From positions 1 through 25,089 of the forward strand of contig JACVRU010000007.1 in assembly GCA_014534295.1 (NCBI GenBank): a DNA stretch of 25,089 nucleotides, in the 5' to 3' direction. Under the pieces are notes generated by a model, which saw only the letters and a list, made by a program, of their open reading frames with translations, searched no databases and had not been told where the DNA came from. Positions within the stretch are counted from its first letter, which is position 1, and each line of letters opens with the position of its first letter. The stretch comes from Thermoleophilia bacterium (GTDB taxonomy: Bacteria > Actinomycetota > Thermoleophilia > Gaiellales > Gaiellaceae). Shown here piece after piece: positions 13,274-20,708 of the stretch. The translations under genes were made by a program, and so were the position numbers.

Positions 13274-13444
13274 ATGGCGAACCACCTGACGCCCGAGGAG
13301 CTGTCCAAGGAGCTCGGCATCGACCGGCAGGAGGTCATCCGGGTCTGCCTGCAGGAAGGCGTGCCGATCTACCAGGGCAAGATCGACAAGACGCTGTTCC
13401 AGGCTCAGCTCCAGGCGATCGGCGCCGTGGAGCCGCACCACTAG
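13274..13444 (+). CDS. Small conserved-looking helix-turn-helix-like protein (56 aa)
   Basis: A 56-residue protein with a clear bacterial coding pattern. PEELSKELGIDRQEVIRVCL looks like a helix-turn-helix, and EGVPIYQGKIDKTLFQAQL could be the following wing or helix, similar in outline to small excisionase/MerR-like DNA-binding modules. That is resemblance only. I do not recognise a named family. The ATG at 13274 is preceded by GGAGAGGAG about 12 nt upstream. The gene is preceded by a leader with an intrinsic terminator, so its transcription is probably conditional. It is convergent with ku, whose end is 15 nt away. It was found by reading the frame between leader and ku rather than from length. 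Confidence 0.75.
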   Translation: MANHLTPEELSKELGIDRQEVIRVCLQEGVPIYQGKIDKTLFQAQLQAIGAVEPHH

Positions 13445-13459
13445 CAGCCGGGGCCGCCG

Positions 13460-14311
13460 CTACGAGGCGGACTTCGCCCGCGACCTCGGGCGGGGCGGCG
13501 CCTTCGCCTTCTTCGGCTTCTCGGCCGGCGCCTTCTTCTGCTTCGCCTCATCGACGCTGCGGCGGAGGGCGTCCATCAGGTCGATCACAGGCGCTTCCGG
13601 CACCGGCTCCGGCTGGGCGATCTCCTCGCCGGCCAGCTTCGCCTCCAGCATCGCCCTGAGGTCGCGGCGGTACTCGTTCTCGAACTCGGCCGGCTCCCAC
13701 TCGCCGACGAGGCTCTGGATCACCTGCTTCGCGAGCTCGAGCTCGGGGCCCTTGACCTCGGTGCCGCCCACCGCGTCGTCGATCTCGGCCCGGGCGCGGA
13801 TGTCGTCTGCATAGAAGAGCGTCTGGAGGGCGAGGGAGTCGCCGAGCGGACGGAGCAGACAGAGGTTCTCCTTTCCCCAGAGCACGAACTTGCCGACCGC
13901 GGCCATCCCCGTGTCGCGCATCGCCTCGAGCAGGAGCACGTACGGGCGGCGCTGCGCCTCCTGGTCGGAGGGAGCGAGGTAGTAGGTGCGGTCGAAGTAG
14001 ATCGGGTCGACATCGCCGAGCTCGACGAACCGGAGGATCTCGATCGAGTGCGACCGCTGGAGGGCGATCGCCTCGAGGTCGGCCTCGTCGACGATCACGT
14101 ACTGGCCCTTCGAGAACTCCCAGCCCTTGACGAGCTCCTCCGACGGCACCTCGCGGTCGTGCGTCGGGCACCAGCGCTTCTGCTTGATCGGCGTGCCGCA
14201 CTCCCGGTGGAGCGTGCGGAACGCGACGTCCGAGCGCTGCGTCGCCACCGACAGGCCGACGGGGATGTTGACCAGGCCGAAGCTGACTGAGCCGTTCCAG
14301 ATCGTGCGCAT
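13460..14311 (-). CDS. ku: Non-homologous end-joining protein Ku
   Basis: A 283-aa bacterial Ku, which forms a homodimeric ring that threads onto DNA ends and recruits LigD. It starts MRTIWNGSVSFGLVNIPVGL, the diagnostic Ku N-terminus. The beta-barrel core continues with CPTHDREVPSEELVKGWEF, DVDPIYFDRTYYL, RRPYVLLLEAMRDTGMAAVG and GKENLCLLRPLGDSLALQTL. ELELAKQVIQSL follows near 205. After about residue 235 it ends in a low-complexity Lys/Ala/Pro tail. Basic tails of this kind in bacterial Ku bind DNA and help the ring slide inward. The ATG at 14309-14311 is standard. It is divergent from an acyl-CoA synthetase. No ligD is in this window. Confidence 0.97.
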   Translation of the reverse strand: MRTIWNGSVSFGLVNIPVGLSVATQRSDVAFRTLHRECGTPIKQKRWCPTHDREVPSEELVKGWEFSKGQYVIVDEADLEAIALQRSHSIEILRFVELGDVDPIYFDRTYYLAPSDQEAQRRPYVLLLEAMRDTGMAAVGKFVLWGKENLCLLRPLGDSLALQTLFYADDIRARAEIDDAVGGTEVKGPELELAKQVIQSLVGEWEPAEFENEYRRDLRAMLEAKLAGEEIAQPEPVPEAPVIDLMDALRRSVDEAKQKKAPAEKPKKAKAPPRPRSRAKSAS

Positions 14312-14379
14312 GGGACCCCGAAGTCTAGAGGGACCAGGGCTTTTCGCCCTCGAAGCGCCGATCCCTTTAGACTCGAAGC

Positions 14380-16080
14380 ATGGCCGTAGAGGAGCGCGAG
14401 ACCACGACGACCCGTACGATCCCGTCCCTGTGGCGGCACGCGACCTCGTCGGGGCGCACCGAGCCTGCCTACCTCGTCAAGGGCGACGACGGCTGGGAGC
14501 CCGTCTCGTGGGAGGAGGCGGGGCGCCGCGTCGACGAGCTCGCCCACGGCTTCCTCTCCCTCGGCCTGAAGAAGGGCGATGCCTTCGCCATCCTCGCCTC
14601 CACGCGACTGGAGTGGGCGCTCGTCGACTTCGCCCTGGCGCAGATCGGCGTGGTCGTCATCCCGATCTACGCCACGAGCTCCGCCGCCGACTGCGCCTAC
14701 GTACTCGAGCACTCCGAGTCGGTCGGCATCGTCTGCGAGACGGACGAGATGCGCGAGCGGGTCTCCGGCGTCGAGCTCGAGCATGTGCTGATGTTCGCCG
14801 ACCTGGACGAGCTCGCCGCCCGCGGGCGCGAGCGCGCAGCCGAGAACCCCAGCGCGGTCGACGAGATCGCGCGCACGATCGGCGAGGACGACGTCCTGAC
14901 GATCGTCTACACCTCCGGCACGACGGGGCCGCCGAAGGGCTGCGTCATGCTTCAGAAGAACTACTGGTCCGTCGTCGACTCGCTCGAGCAGATCCAGCTC
15001 AACCGCGCCGGCGAGACCGTGCTGCTGTTCCTGCCGCTGGCGCACACCTACGCGCAGCTCGTGCTCTACGACGGCGCCGGGGTCGGCTTCACGATCGCCT
15101 TCGAGCCCGACATCCTCCAGGTCGCCGAGTCGCTGCAACAGGTGAGCCCGACGGGCATGCCGAGCGTGCCGCGCGTCTACGAGAAGGTGCACGCGGCCAT
15201 CGAGGCCCGGATGCGGGAGGCGACCGGCCTCAGGCGGAAGCTCGGCGCCTGGGGACTCGACGTGGGTTACCGCGTCAGCCGGCTGCGGCAAGAGGGCCGG
15301 TCGATCCCGCCGCTGCTCGCGCTGCAGCACCGGCTCGCCGACCGGCTCGTCTACTCGAAGGTGAAGGAGCGTCTCGGAGGCAACCTGAGGGCGGGCGTCT
15401 CCGGCGCCGCGCCGATCGCCGTCGAGCTGCTCGAGTTCTTCCACGCCGTCGACGTGCTCGTCCTCGAGGGCTACGGGCTGACCGAGTCCTCGTCAGGCTG
15501 CTCCGTGAACCGCGAGGACCGCTACCGGTTCGGCACCGTGGGACCGCCGCTGCCCGGGATCGAGGTGGAGATCGCCGATGACGGCGAGATCCTGATCCGG
15601 GGCGACAACGTCTTCGCCGGCTACTACAAGGACGAGGCGGCGACGCGAGCGGCGATCGACGGGGACGGCTGGCTCCACACGGGCGACGTCGGCGAGCTCG
15701 ACGCAGACGGGTTCCTCCGGATCACCGACCGGATGAAGGACATCATCGTCACCGCGGGCGGCAAGAACGTAGCTCCGCAGAATCTCGAGAACGACCTCAA
15801 GCGAGCGCCGGGGATCTCACAGGCGGTCGTCGTGGGCGACCGGCGCCCGTACCTCGTCGCGCTCCTGACGCTCGAGCCCGGCGCGGAGGAGGCGGCGGCC
15901 TCGGCCGCGGTCGAGGCGGTCAACCGGGACCGGACGCGGTTCGAGCAGATCAAGCGCTACGCCGTCCTGCCGGAGGACTTCTCCGCGGAGCGCGGCGAGG
16001 TGACGCCGACGATGAAGCTCCGCCGCAAGGTGATCGTCGACCGTTTCGCCGACGAGATCGAGCGGCTCTACGGGAGCTAG
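14380..16080 (+). CDS. Long-chain fatty acid-CoA ligase (AMP-forming)
   Basis: A 566-aa ANL-superfamily enzyme that activates fatty acids via an acyl-adenylate to acyl-CoA. The phosphate-binding loop YTSGTTGPPKG is at about 177-187. LPLAHTYAQL and the MPSVPRVYEKV region follow. The A5 motif is EGYGLTESSSG, then GTVGPPLPGIEV. The hinge region is DGWLHTGDVGELDADGFLRI, followed by TDRMKDIIVTAGGKNVAPQN. The late catalytic Lys is probably in TPTMKLRRKVI. Length and the AGGKNVAPQNLEN signature match the bacterial FadD15-like group. The ATG lies 6 nt after a TAGACT box and without a ribosome site, so a leaderless mRNA is likely. Its stop shares CTAG with the convergent NlpC/P60 gene. Confidence 0.96.
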   Translation: MAVEERETTTTRTIPSLWRHATSSGRTEPAYLVKGDDGWEPVSWEEAGRRVDELAHGFLSLGLKKGDAFAILASTRLEWALVDFALAQIGVVVIPIYATSSAADCAYVLEHSESVGIVCETDEMRERVSGVELEHVLMFADLDELAARGRERAAENPSAVDEIARTIGEDDVLTIVYTSGTTGPPKGCVMLQKNYWSVVDSLEQIQLNRAGETVLLFLPLAHTYAQLVLYDGAGVGFTIAFEPDILQVAESLQQVSPTGMPSVPRVYEKVHAAIEARMREATGLRRKLGAWGLDVGYRVSRLRQEGRSIPPLLALQHRLADRLVYSKVKERLGGNLRAGVSGAAPIAVELLEFFHAVDVLVLEGYGLTESSSGCSVNREDRYRFGTVGPPLPGIEVEIADDGEILIRGDNVFAGYYKDEAATRAAIDGDGWLHTGDVGELDADGFLRITDRMKDIIVTAGGKNVAPQNLENDLKRAPGISQAVVVGDRRPYLVALLTLEPGAEEAAASAAVEAVNRDRTRFEQIKRYAVLPEDFSAERGEVTPTMKLRRKVIVDRFADEIERLYGS

Positions 16081-17192
16081 AGGCGCCGGGCCCCGATGTA
16101 GGTCCGGGCGTACCAGGAGTCGCTGAGGCTGGAGATCTTGACGACGTCGCCGGTGTGCGGCGCGTGGATGAACTGGCCGCCGCCGATGTACATGCCCATG
16201 TGCCCGAGCCCGTTGAAGAAGACGAGGTCGCCGGGCGCGAGCTGCGACTTCGAGACGGGGGTGCCGAGGCCGTACTGCATCGCCGCGTTGTGCGGCAGCG
16301 AGACGCCGACCTGCGCGTAGACGTACATCGTGAAGCCCGAGCAGTCGAAGCCTGACGACGGGGACGAGCCGCCCCAACGGTACGGGACGCCTAGGTAGCG
16401 CATCGCGATCCCGACGACGCCCCCGTAGCGCGCCTCGGGAACGTCGGCCGAGAGCAGCGCCGCCTGGGCCTCCGCCGCGGGGGCCGGGTCGGGGGAGGAG
16501 CGCGTGACCCGGGCCCGCGCCTGCCGCGCCAGCGCCAGCTGGCGGGCGCGCTCGCGCTCCTGGATCTTGCGGATCTCGTCCTTGATCGTGGTGAGCAGCG
16601 CCTGCCGCTCCCGCAGCTTGCCCTCGACGAACCTGCGGTGCGCCGCGCGTTCGGCGACGACTCGCTCCTGGGCCCCGTGCGCCTTCTCCAGCTGCGCCTC
16701 GCGGTTCTTGACCGTCTCGCGGAAGGAGGCCACCTGGCGGAGGACTTCGGCGTCCTGGTCCGAGACTCGATCCACGGTCTCCAGCCGATTGAGCAGATCC
16801 TCGATGCTGGTCGCGCCGAGGATGACGTCCATCGCGGTACCGCTCGTCCCCGACGTGTAGATCGCGACGAGCCGCTGCTCGAGCAGGAGCTGTGCCTTGC
16901 CCAGGCTCTTGCGGGCGACCTTCAGCCGCACGCCGTTCCGCGCCTGCTCCTTCTGGATCTCGCCGAGCTTGATGTTGGCGAGGTTGAAGGCCTCGACCGC
17001 CTGGGCCGTCTCCGAGTCGAGCTGCCGGATCTGAGCGAGCACGGCCTCCGCCTGCGCCTCCTTGCTCTGGAGCGTCGGGTCGGCAGCCGCCCCCGCCGCG
17101 AGCATGAGACTGGCCACGGAGACCGCCGCGAGCGCAGCGAGGAAAAGGGGGAACGCCTGTCGGCGCACCGGAGAATGCTTCCGGTACGTCAC
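16077..17192 (-). CDS. Secreted NlpC/P60 peptidoglycan endopeptidase with coiled-coil stalk
   Basis: A 371-aa cell-wall hydrolase. An N-terminal signal peptide (basic start, hydrophobic FPLFLAALAAVSVASLMLA, then AAGAAADP) is followed by long coiled coils at about 40-225. These contain the conserved element RLVAIYTSGTSGTAMDVILG. A Pro/Ala linker leads to the NlpC/P60 domain from about 256 to the end. Its catalytic residues are Cys284 (GFDCSGF), His331 (GLGHMGMYIG) and His343 (FIHAPHTGD). Such enzymes cleave stem peptides between D-Glu and meso-DAP, and the stalk is regulatory in the RipA/CwlO type. The GTG at 17190-17192 follows a good promoter by 9 nt. It is divergent from a 3D-domain protein with a related stalk. 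Confidence 0.95.
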   Translation of the reverse strand: MTYRKHSPVRRQAFPLFLAALAAVSVASLMLAAGAAADPTLQSKEAQAEAVLAQIRQLDSETAQAVEAFNLANIKLGEIQKEQARNGVRLKVARKSLGKAQLLLEQRLVAIYTSGTSGTAMDVILGATSIEDLLNRLETVDRVSDQDAEVLRQVASFRETVKNREAQLEKAHGAQERVVAERAAHRRFVEGKLRERQALLTTIKDEIRKIQERERARQLALARQARARVTRSSPDPAPAAEAQAALLSADVPEARYGGVVGIAMRYLGVPYRWGGSSPSSGFDCSGFTMYVYAQVGVSLPHNAAMQYGLGTPVSKSQLAPGDLVFFNGLGHMGMYIGGGQFIHAPHTGDVVKISSLSDSWYARTYIGARRL

Positions 17193-17201
17193 AAGGTCGG
17201 C

Positions 17202-17230
17202 ACCCTAGCAGGCGCGTCGGACGCCTGCAA
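17202..17230 (-). promoter_or_regulatory. Sigma-70-type promoter of the NlpC/P60 gene
   Basis: Reading the minus strand, TTGCAG (17230-17225) and TAGGGT (17207-17202) are separated by exactly 17 nt. The -10 ends 9 nt before the GTG start, so the message would have at most a few leader bases. This is one of the best promoter matches in the window. Confidence 0.6.
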
Positions 17231-17312
17231 CGGCACAAACAGCAGGAATACGACCGAAAGTGAGGAAAGGAAGAGGCTCACAAAGTCGGGCCCTGTGGTA
17301 CCGTCCGGCGCT

Positions 17313-18329
17313 GTGCGCGCCCGACTCGCCAGGCGCTGCGCGGCTGCGGCACTCGCCGTCGCCGGTGCGGCCGGGCTGCCCGTCGCTTCGTTGGGGGTGG
17401 ACCCGGCCGAACGTGCCGAGCAGCTGAAGCAGCTCGACTCCCGGCTCGCCGCCCGGGAGCGATCCGCCGCGGCCGAGCTGTACGCGCTCGAGACCCGGCT
17501 GGAGCAGGCGCGGGGCGAGGCGGCGGCGCTCGAGCGGCAGGCGTCCGCGGCCGCCGACGCGGCCCGCGAGGCGCGAGCCCGGCTCGACGCGGCGCGGGCG
17601 ACCCTGCTGGCGACCGAGCGCTTCCTCGCCGCCAGGCTCCGCCTCCTCTACGAGCAGGGCGCGACCGATCCGGTCGCGGTCCTGCTCGGCGCCGACTCCC
17701 TCGAAGCGGCCCTGGACAGCCTCGACAGCCTGCATTTCGCCGCAGAGCAGGACCGCCGGATCATCGAGCGGACGCTCGCGACCAAGCAGCGCCTCGTCCG
17801 GCTCGCGCGCAGCCTCGACCGGCGCCGGGCCGAGCTCGTGGCCATCCAGGAGGAAGCCGAGGCGAGGGCCGGCGCGCTCACGAGCGCCGCCGCGGCCCGA
17901 CGAGGCTACCTCGCGCAGCTCGCGTCCGAGCGCGGCCTGAACACGTCGCGCCTCGCCGAGCTCCAGGCCGAGGTGCGTGCCGCGCGCACGCGGACGCAGC
18001 GCGCTGCAGTCCCGTCCGCCCTCGTCCGGGCGACGCCGGCGCCCGAGGCGACCCCGGTGGCCGCTGCGGGCTCTACCCTCACGGTGGTGGCGACCGCCTA
18101 CGCCCTGCCCGGCCGGACCGCCACCGGGCTGCCGGTGGGGATCGGCGTCGTGGCGGTCGATCCGAGCGTGATCCCGCTCGGGACGCGGATGACGATCCCG
18201 GGCTACGGCGAGGGCGTGGCGGCGGACACCGGCGCGGCGGTGCGCGGCGCGAAGATCGACGTGTGGGTGCCGACCCACGAGCAGGCGCTTGCCTGGGGCA
18301 CCCGCACCGTGACGATCACGATCCACTAG
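17313..18329 (+). CDS. Secreted coiled-coil protein with C-terminal 3D (double-psi barrel) domain
   Basis: A 338-aa exported protein. A signal peptide (basic start RARLARRC, hydrophobic AAAALAVAGAAGLPVA) precedes an Ala/Arg/Glu-rich coiled coil at about 35-230. This includes RLLYEQGATDPVAVLLGADS, clearly related to the stalk element of the divergent NlpC/P60 protein. The C-terminal about 85 residues form a 3D domain: VVATAYALPGRTATGLPVG, then VVAVDPSVIPLGTRMTI and VAADTGAAVRGAKIDVWV. These contain the Asp residues that name the family. The fold is shared with MltA and resuscitation-type lytic enzymes, so peptidoglycan cleavage is likely. GTG 17313 was chosen as start because the signal peptide follows directly. 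GTG 17295 in frame is an alternative. Confidence 0.9.
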   Translation: MRARLARRCAAAALAVAGAAGLPVASLGVDPAERAEQLKQLDSRLAARERSAAAELYALETRLEQARGEAAALERQASAAADAAREARARLDAARATLLATERFLAARLRLLYEQGATDPVAVLLGADSLEAALDSLDSLHFAAEQDRRIIERTLATKQRLVRLARSLDRRRAELVAIQEEAEARAGALTSAAAARRGYLAQLASERGLNTSRLAELQAEVRAARTRTQRAAVPSALVRATPAPEATPVAAAGSTLTVVATAYALPGRTATGLPVGIGVVAVDPSVIPLGTRMTIPGYGEGVAADTGAAVRGAKIDVWVPTHEQALAWGTRTVTITIH

Positions 18330-18386
18330 CGGATCTCGGACTACACTGCGACTGCCGGCCGTTCCCCGCCGCCGAGGAGACGCCCA

Positions 18387-19070
18387 GTGACGAACGCGGA
18401 GACGATCGAGGCACCCCGCAAGGCGGAGACGCTGCGGATCCTCCTGGTCGACGACCACGACCTCTTCCGGACCGGGCTGCGCAACCTGCTCGAGGAGCAG
18501 GGCGTCAAGGTGGTCGGCGAGGCGGGGACGGGCGCCGAGGCAATCCGCGGCGTGCGCGAGCACGCGCCGGACGTGGTCGTGATGGACCTGAACATGCCAG
18601 GGATGACCGGCGTGGAGGCGACCCGCCACATCGCCACCGTGTCGCCCCTGACGCGCGTCCTCGTCCTGACCATCTCCGACCAGGACGGGGACGTGATGGA
18701 CGCGATCCTGGCCGGGGCCTGCGGCTACCTGCTCAAGGACGCCAGCATCCAGGAGCTCCTGCGGGGCATCGAGGCCGCCGCGATCGGCGAGTCGCTGATC
18801 TCACCCCACATTGCGGCGAAGGTGCTCCAGCGGCTGCGCGCCGCCAGCAGCGAGCCCGATCTCGAGGCCACGATTCGCGCCGAGCTCTCGGACCGCGAGA
18901 TCCAGGTCCTGAAGTTGATCGCGAACGGCAACGACAACGCCCAGATCGCGGCCGAGCTGCACATCAGCCCGAAGACGGTCAAGAACCACATCTCGAACAT
19001 CCTCATGAAGCTGCAGATCGAGAACCGGATCCAGGCGGCGGTCTACGCCGTCCGGAGCGGGCTGGTCTAG
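18387..19070 (+). CDS. NarL/FixJ-type response regulator (orphan)
   Basis: A 227-aa two-component response regulator. The receiver domain (about 17-135) has the acidic pair Asp22/Asp23 (LLVDDHDLFRTGL), the phosphoacceptor Asp67 (VVMDLNMPGMTG) and the conserved Lys of GYLLKDAS. The C-terminal LuxR-type helix-turn-helix follows (LSDREIQVLKLIANGNDNAQ, IAAELHISPKTVKNHISNIL, MKLQIENRIQAAVYAVR). About 15 extra residues precede the receiver. The GTG at 18387 has GAGGAG 8 nt upstream. No histidine kinase lies beside it, so the partner must be elsewhere. It follows the 3D-domain gene by 57 nt on the same strand and may share its transcript. A TACACT box at 18342-18347 could give it its own promoter. 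Confidence 0.95.
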   Translation: MTNAETIEAPRKAETLRILLVDDHDLFRTGLRNLLEEQGVKVVGEAGTGAEAIRGVREHAPDVVVMDLNMPGMTGVEATRHIATVSPLTRVLVLTISDQDGDVMDAILAGACGYLLKDASIQELLRGIEAAAIGESLISPHIAAKVLQRLRAASSEPDLEATIRAELSDREIQVLKLIANGNDNAQIAAELHISPKTVKNHISNILMKLQIENRIQAAVYAVRSGLV

Positions 19071-19095
19071 GACCCCGCCCGGCGCTGCCTTCGAA

Positions 19096-19407
19096 CTAGA
19101 CGGCGGAGGCGGTCCGCAGCTCGCGGGCCCGGTCCCGCAGCGAACCGAGCAGGCCGCGCAGATGCCCGAGGTCTCCCTCGACTCCGGCGAGCAGCTGCGC
19201 CACCCTCGCCAGTTCGTCCACCTCGCCCGCCGCCCGCGCAGCCTCGCCGAGGCGCCGCTCGAGCCGCCACTGCTCGGCCTCGAGGGCGAGCGCGTGGGCG
19301 TAGCCGGCGGTCAGCGTCTCCTCGAGCCGGTCGAGGGCGGCGTCGCCGGGCGAGAGCGCGAGCAGCGCGCGGATGTCGTCGATGAGGTGGCTGCGGTCGT
19401 CGGGCAC
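19096..19407 (-). CDS. Small coiled-coil protein of unknown function
   Basis: A 103-aa, mostly helical acidic/basic protein without Cys or membrane segments. Heptad-like helices include DRLEETLTAGYAHALALEAE and VDELARVAQLLAGVEGDLGH. I cannot assign a family. The GTG at 19405-19407 was preferred over the ATG at 19456-19458 for two reasons. A strong GGAGG lies 6 nt upstream of it. The longer form would also run toward the promoter region of the divergent carboxypeptidase gene. It is convergent with the response regulator, leaving 25 nt between the stops. The conserved-looking helix LEAEQWRLERRLGEA suggests a protein-protein interaction role, which is inference. Confidence 0.7.
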   Translation of the reverse strand: MPDDRSHLIDDIRALLALSPGDAALDRLEETLTAGYAHALALEAEQWRLERRLGEAARAAGEVDELARVAQLLAGVEGDLGHLRGLLGSLRDRARELRTASAV

Positions 19408-19499
19408 GGGGGCCTCCGTGGCTCGCTCGATTATCAGCCGCGGGCGGTGGCCGGGCATGGGCCGAGCGGACTATCTTTCGCCTACCGAGGACTCATTCT

Positions 19500-20708
19500 T
19501 TGAAGCCGTACCTCGCCATCCTGCTCGCGGCGGCCGCAGTCGCCTCCCCGGTCTCCGCGACAGCCGCTCCGGCGCCGCTGCCGACCCGGCTCGAGCGGGC
19601 GCTCGCCGTGCCGCATGTCGACCCGGCGCGGTCGGCGGCGCTGGCGGTCGACCTGCGCAGCGGCGAGGTCGTGTTCGAGCGGAACCGCGCGCGCGCCCTT
19701 GCGCCCGCGTCGACGGTGAAGCTCGCGGTCTCCTACGCGCTGCTCGTCCGCCTCGGACCCGTCTACCGCGTCAGGACCGAGGCGCTCGGCGAGGGGGCGC
19801 TCGAGGGCGCGACCTGGCGCGGCGACCTCGTGCTCAAGGGCTACGGCGACCCGACCCTGGACAAGTGGCGGCTGCGATCGCTGGCGCGCAAGGTGGCAGC
19901 GCGGGGCATCCGGCACGTCACCGGGACCGTGGTCGCCGACGAATCCTTCTTCGACGCGAAGCGTGTCGGCCCGGGCTGGAAGCGCTCCTACTACATCAAG
20001 GAGTCGCCGCCACTCTCGGCCCTCGTGGCCGATCGCGCGCGCGAGGGCGCGCGGACGTCGAGGAGTCCGGCCCTCCACGCCGCCGACCGGTTCCGGCGGT
20101 TCTTGCGCGAGGCGGGCGTGCGGGTGGCCGGCGGCACTCGGGCCGGCGTCGCCTCGCCGGCCGCAAAGTCGCTGGCCACGGTCCAGTCGCGCCCCCTCGC
20201 CCGCTTGCTGCGGGCCGTGAACGCGGCCAGCGACAACTTCGCCGCCGAGCTGCTGCTCAAGCACCTCGGCGGCGCGGAGACCGGCAGGGGGACGACCGCT
20301 GGCGGTGCCGCCGTCGTCATGGACGCGCTCCGGGCGGCCGGGATCCCTTTACGAGGCGTCGTCGTCGCCGACGGCTCCGGCCTCTCGCTGCTCGATCGGC
20401 TCACCGTCGAGGCGCTCGCGGGGATCCTCGCCGCGGCCTGGACCGACCCGGTGCTTCGCGGCGTGATGCTCTCCACGCTGGCCGTCTCGGGCAGGCGCGG
20501 CACGCTCGAGCGGCGCCTCCGCGGGCCGGCGGTCAACGGTCGCGTGGCCGCCAAGACCGGCACGACTTCGATCTCGTCGGGCCTCGCCGGCTACGTCAGC
20601 GGCCGCTTCGCGTTCGCCATCCTCCACAACGGATCGCCGGTCTCCTTCTGGTGGGCGCGGACCGCGCAGGACCGATTCGTGAAGGTGCTGGCTAGCCAAG
20701 GAGCCTGA
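19500..20708 (+). CDS. dacB: D-alanyl-D-alanine carboxypeptidase/endopeptidase (PBP4/DacB type)
   Basis: A 402-aa class C penicillin-binding protein that trims or cleaves peptidoglycan cross-links outside the membrane. The signal peptide is at residues 1-22 (KPYLAILLAAAAVASPVSA). The three active-site motifs are present: SxxK as Ser71-Thr-Val-Lys74 (APASTVKLAV), SxN as Ser244-Asp-Asn246 (AASDNFAAELLL) and KTG at 352-354 (AAKTGTTSISSGLAGYV). GDLVLKGYGDPTL, typical of the family's domain II boundary, is also seen. The start is TTG at 19500, with GAGG about 12 nt upstream and a TATCTT box at 19472-19477. The last 17 nt overlap the convergent ligA. The lysine-KTG-gate variant is normal. Confidence 0.95.
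   Translation: MKPYLAILLAAAAVASPVSATAAPAPLPTRLERALAVPHVDPARSAALAVDLRSGEVVFERNRARALAPASTVKLAVSYALLVRLGPVYRVRTEALGEGALEGATWRGDLVLKGYGDPTLDKWRLRSLARKVAARGIRHVTGTVVADESFFDAKRVGPGWKRSYYIKESPPLSALVADRAREGARTSRSPALHAADRFRRFLREAGVRVAGGTRAGVASPAAKSLATVQSRPLARLLRAVNAASDNFAAELLLKHLGGAETGRGTTAGGAAVVMDALRAAGIPLRGVVVADGSGLSLLDRLTVEALAGILAAAWTDPVLRGVMLSTLAVSGRRGTLERRLRGPAVNGRVAAKTGTTSISSGLAGYVSGRFAFAILHNGSPVSFWWARTAQDRFVKVLASQGA

Noticed and set aside
11467..13338. A 623-codon minus-strand frame covering ssb and the hydrolase region.
   Set aside because: It has no recognisable domain and is the shadow of ssb, DUF4260 and the alpha/beta hydrolase.
19408..19458. Longer start (ATG 19458) for the small coiled-coil gene.
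   Set aside because: The GTG at 19407 has a strong GGAGG at the right distance, and the extra residues do not look like the rest of the protein.
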